DNA from: Pagrus major
Taxonomy: Eukaryota; Chordata; Actinopteri; Spariformes; Sparidae
Length of the DNA stretch: 64,000 nt
NCBI RefSeq assembly: GCF_040436345.1
Contig: NC_133237.1
Location: 23,751,749 to 23,815,748 of the forward strand
Direction: 5' to 3'
Shown: positions 58,770 through 64,000 of the stretch, piece by piece
Numbering within the stretch: position 1 is the first letter of the stretch
How the letters are laid out: each line of letters starts with the position of its first letter
Notes under the pieces: generated by a model
What the model saw: the letters and a program-made list of their open reading frames with translations, nothing else
The model's database searches: none
Told to the model about the DNA's origin: nothing
Program-made: the position numbers and the translations under genes

Positions 58770-60381
58770 ATGTCGGCTGTCTTCTCCTTCCAGACGCAGC
58801 TCGTCTCCATCATGGACGCGTTATCCAAAACAGCTGTAATGGAAATAAGCAAACTGGTGGAGATCGAGTCGAAGATGCTGAAAATAGAGATAACTCGAGG
58901 GCGGAACGAGATAGCCTCGCTCACAGAGAAACTGCAGCTGATGGAGAAATTGCTTTACATTGCACAGGGGAGCAGGCAGGACGCGGCTGCTGCAGCCTGC
59001 TCGGCGGCGAGGGACGGCTCGGAGGACGGACTGCTGGAGCCTGACAGGACAAGACCTGCCATGAAAAGGTAGGCTTGTTGATTCCTGTGTGTAGCCTGTA
59101 GGTAAGATGGTGTGTCTGTGTGTTGCTGGCACCATAAACACATCTCCCTCATGACCTTTGCTGTCAGCTACACCCTGTGTCGTGTATTCAATCTTAAGTT
59201 TATTACATCCTAGTGAGAGCCCATGGGAGAGCATAACTTCGTCCACTGAGAGGAGCAGTTTGCATCCAGGTGAAGAGCATGCAGCAGCTGACGTGAGTCC
59301 TGCACGGGTCACATTACATCACTGTTTTGTACTGTGTTCTTTATTTGGTGCAATTCATTGACTGTTTTCTCATCAGCTGCCAAATCCACCAAAAGAGCAG
59401 CATGAATTGATTGTTGTAAAGGAAGAGCCGTCAGAGTTGGACAGTGGAGACGCTGAACAAGAAAGGACAAGTGAAAACAGTGAGTATTAAATGGAAGTTT
59501 GGCTGCACAGCAATTTAAAAAGGTGTGAACAGCCACTGACTCAGGAGATTACCTATTAATATCATAAAATGGACCTTGAGTGGTGTATAAATGAGTCAAA
59601 ACTTCAGCAGCACTTGTAGTTTAAAGAACATCTTACTGTCGTCAATGTAAAAAACTGTTCCACATCTTAACATGCTCATATGCTGTCAACAGGAAGGGAA
59701 TCGGTCACAGACACCCAGAAGAGTCCAGAACTGATGCAACGTCTTAAGCCCGTCACAGAACATCAGCAGCCTCTGTTTCCTGACAGCTTTGTGATCCTGA
59801 GCACCCAGTCGTCTCTCACTGGACCGGGGAGGAGGGAAACGCAGTGGAATCCGCAGCTCACACCTACGCACACAAACCTAGATGCCGGGAAAGGCTTGGC
59901 TCAAAACGTTGCCTCCCAAAGCTTAAGTGTGCTCAGGAATATGAAGCTTCACAACTTGAGGAACTCGGCTGCTAAGAGGTTCGGCTGCTTGCAGTGCGGC
60001 AAGAGCTTCAGATGCTTTAGCCAGCTCGAAATACACCAAAGAAGTCATACAGGAGAGAAACCGTTCAGGTGCACACTTTGTGGAAAGAGATACGCACAAA
60101 AAGGGCATCTGTACACACACCAGCGCACACACACCGGGGAGAAGCCATACCGCTGTCCTATTTGTGGAAAGGGCTTTATTCAGAAATGCACTCTCGATAT
60201 GCATCAGCGCACACACACCGGAGAAAAACCTTATGTTTGTATCAAATGTGGCAAGGGTTTTACAAAGAACTGTAATCTGAAAAAACACCTGGCAGTACAT
60301 CTAGATCCTAGTTTGAACATGTATGGTAGTGAATCTAATGCACCGACGTTTAGTGGGACGTTCATAAATGGAACCACTTAA
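58770..60381 (+). CDS. Four-finger C2H2 zinc-finger protein, no KRAB domain
   Basis: Exons: 58770-59068, 59214-59292, 59377-59479, 59693-60381; 1170 nt, 389 aa. The ATG at 58770 has a good context (CACCATGT). Residues about 5-70 (FQTQLVSIMDALSKTAVMEI onward) are Leu/Ile-rich, a likely helical or coiled-coil N-terminal module that I recognise from many fish zinc-finger genes. An acidic middle contains VVKEEP, a SUMO-acceptor type motif. Four tandem C2H2 fingers (about 257-368) are joined by canonical TGEKP linkers and all keep C2H2 ligands. The role is presumably DNA-binding transcriptional regulation, probably repression; targets cannot be told. I do not recognise a one-to-one mammalian orthologue. 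AATAAA at 60436 is a convincing poly(A) signal. Confidence 0.9.
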
Positions 60382-60435
60382 AACAGCCAGTCGAATGTCA
60401 TTCCTCCTGCTGTTTGACTGAAATATTTTGTGCAT

Positions 60436-60441
60436 AATAAA
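60436..60441 (+). other. Poly(A) signal of the zinc-finger gene
   Basis: Canonical AATAAA 55 bp after the stop codon, followed by a T/G-rich stretch, as expected for a cleavage site. Confidence 0.75.
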
Positions 60442-63942
<3,501 letters not shown>

Positions 63943-64000
63943 AACTCACACACGGCCAGCAAAAGCTGCCAGTGTCTTAGGATTCAACAAGACAGAATAT

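Noticed and set aside
59680-59692. Upstream in-frame extension of the last zinc-finger exon
   Set aside because: The frame opens inside the intron; the CAACAG acceptor at 59691-59692 and matching phase place the exon start at 59693.

Overview
The window is nuclear DNA from a vertebrate, almost certainly a ray-finned (teleost) fish and probably a percomorph. It carries seven multi-exon genes with GT-AG introns. The proteins are vertebrate orthologues, introns are compact outside one developmental gene, and (CA)n microsatellites are long. Several short non-autonomous DNA transposons are of kinds I recognise from fish genomes. Exons were read by eye from splice consensus, reading phase and remembered human orthologues. 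In all seven genes the exon lengths add up to an intact frame.

Layout, left to right. 249-9484 (-): atp13a1, a P5A-ATPase, 25 coding exons. 10081-10948 (+): chchd5, head-to-head with atp13a1 across a short shared promoter region. 13172-27495 (-): an LMX1-type LIM-homeobox gene with a 10.8 kb intron between its LIM-domain exons and a long non-coding flank. 31070-43951 (-): gmip, a F-BAR/C1/RhoGAP protein, 20 coding exons. 46744-54248 (-): colgalt1, the ER collagen galactosyltransferase, 12 coding exons. 55199-57827 (-): pgls, 6-phosphogluconolactonase, 5 exons. 58770-60381 (+): a four-finger C2H2 zinc-finger gene, head-to-head with pgls. The last 3.6 kb holds one possible unassigned exon and a long (CA)n tract.

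The genes do not form a pathway. What links them is conserved synteny. ATP13A1 and GMIP are neighbours on human 19p13.11, and PGLS and COLGALT1 lie in the same human band. The LMX1-like gene sits inside this block. In human, LMX1A lies beside PBX1 and LMX1B beside PBX3, while GMIP/ATP13A1 lie beside PBX4. The gene is therefore best read as the LMX1 member that belongs with PBX4, an ohnologue missing from mammals.

Beyond genes, the window holds dispersed repeats. Two families are present twice each. A pair of inverted copies in colgalt1 introns flanks exons 2-5. A 400 bp hAT-like element sits 12 bp from the pgls exon 3 splice donor. Other candidates are an RFX X-box palindrome and several CTCF-like motifs. 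I saw no rRNA, tRNA, CRISPR array or retrovirus-like element.
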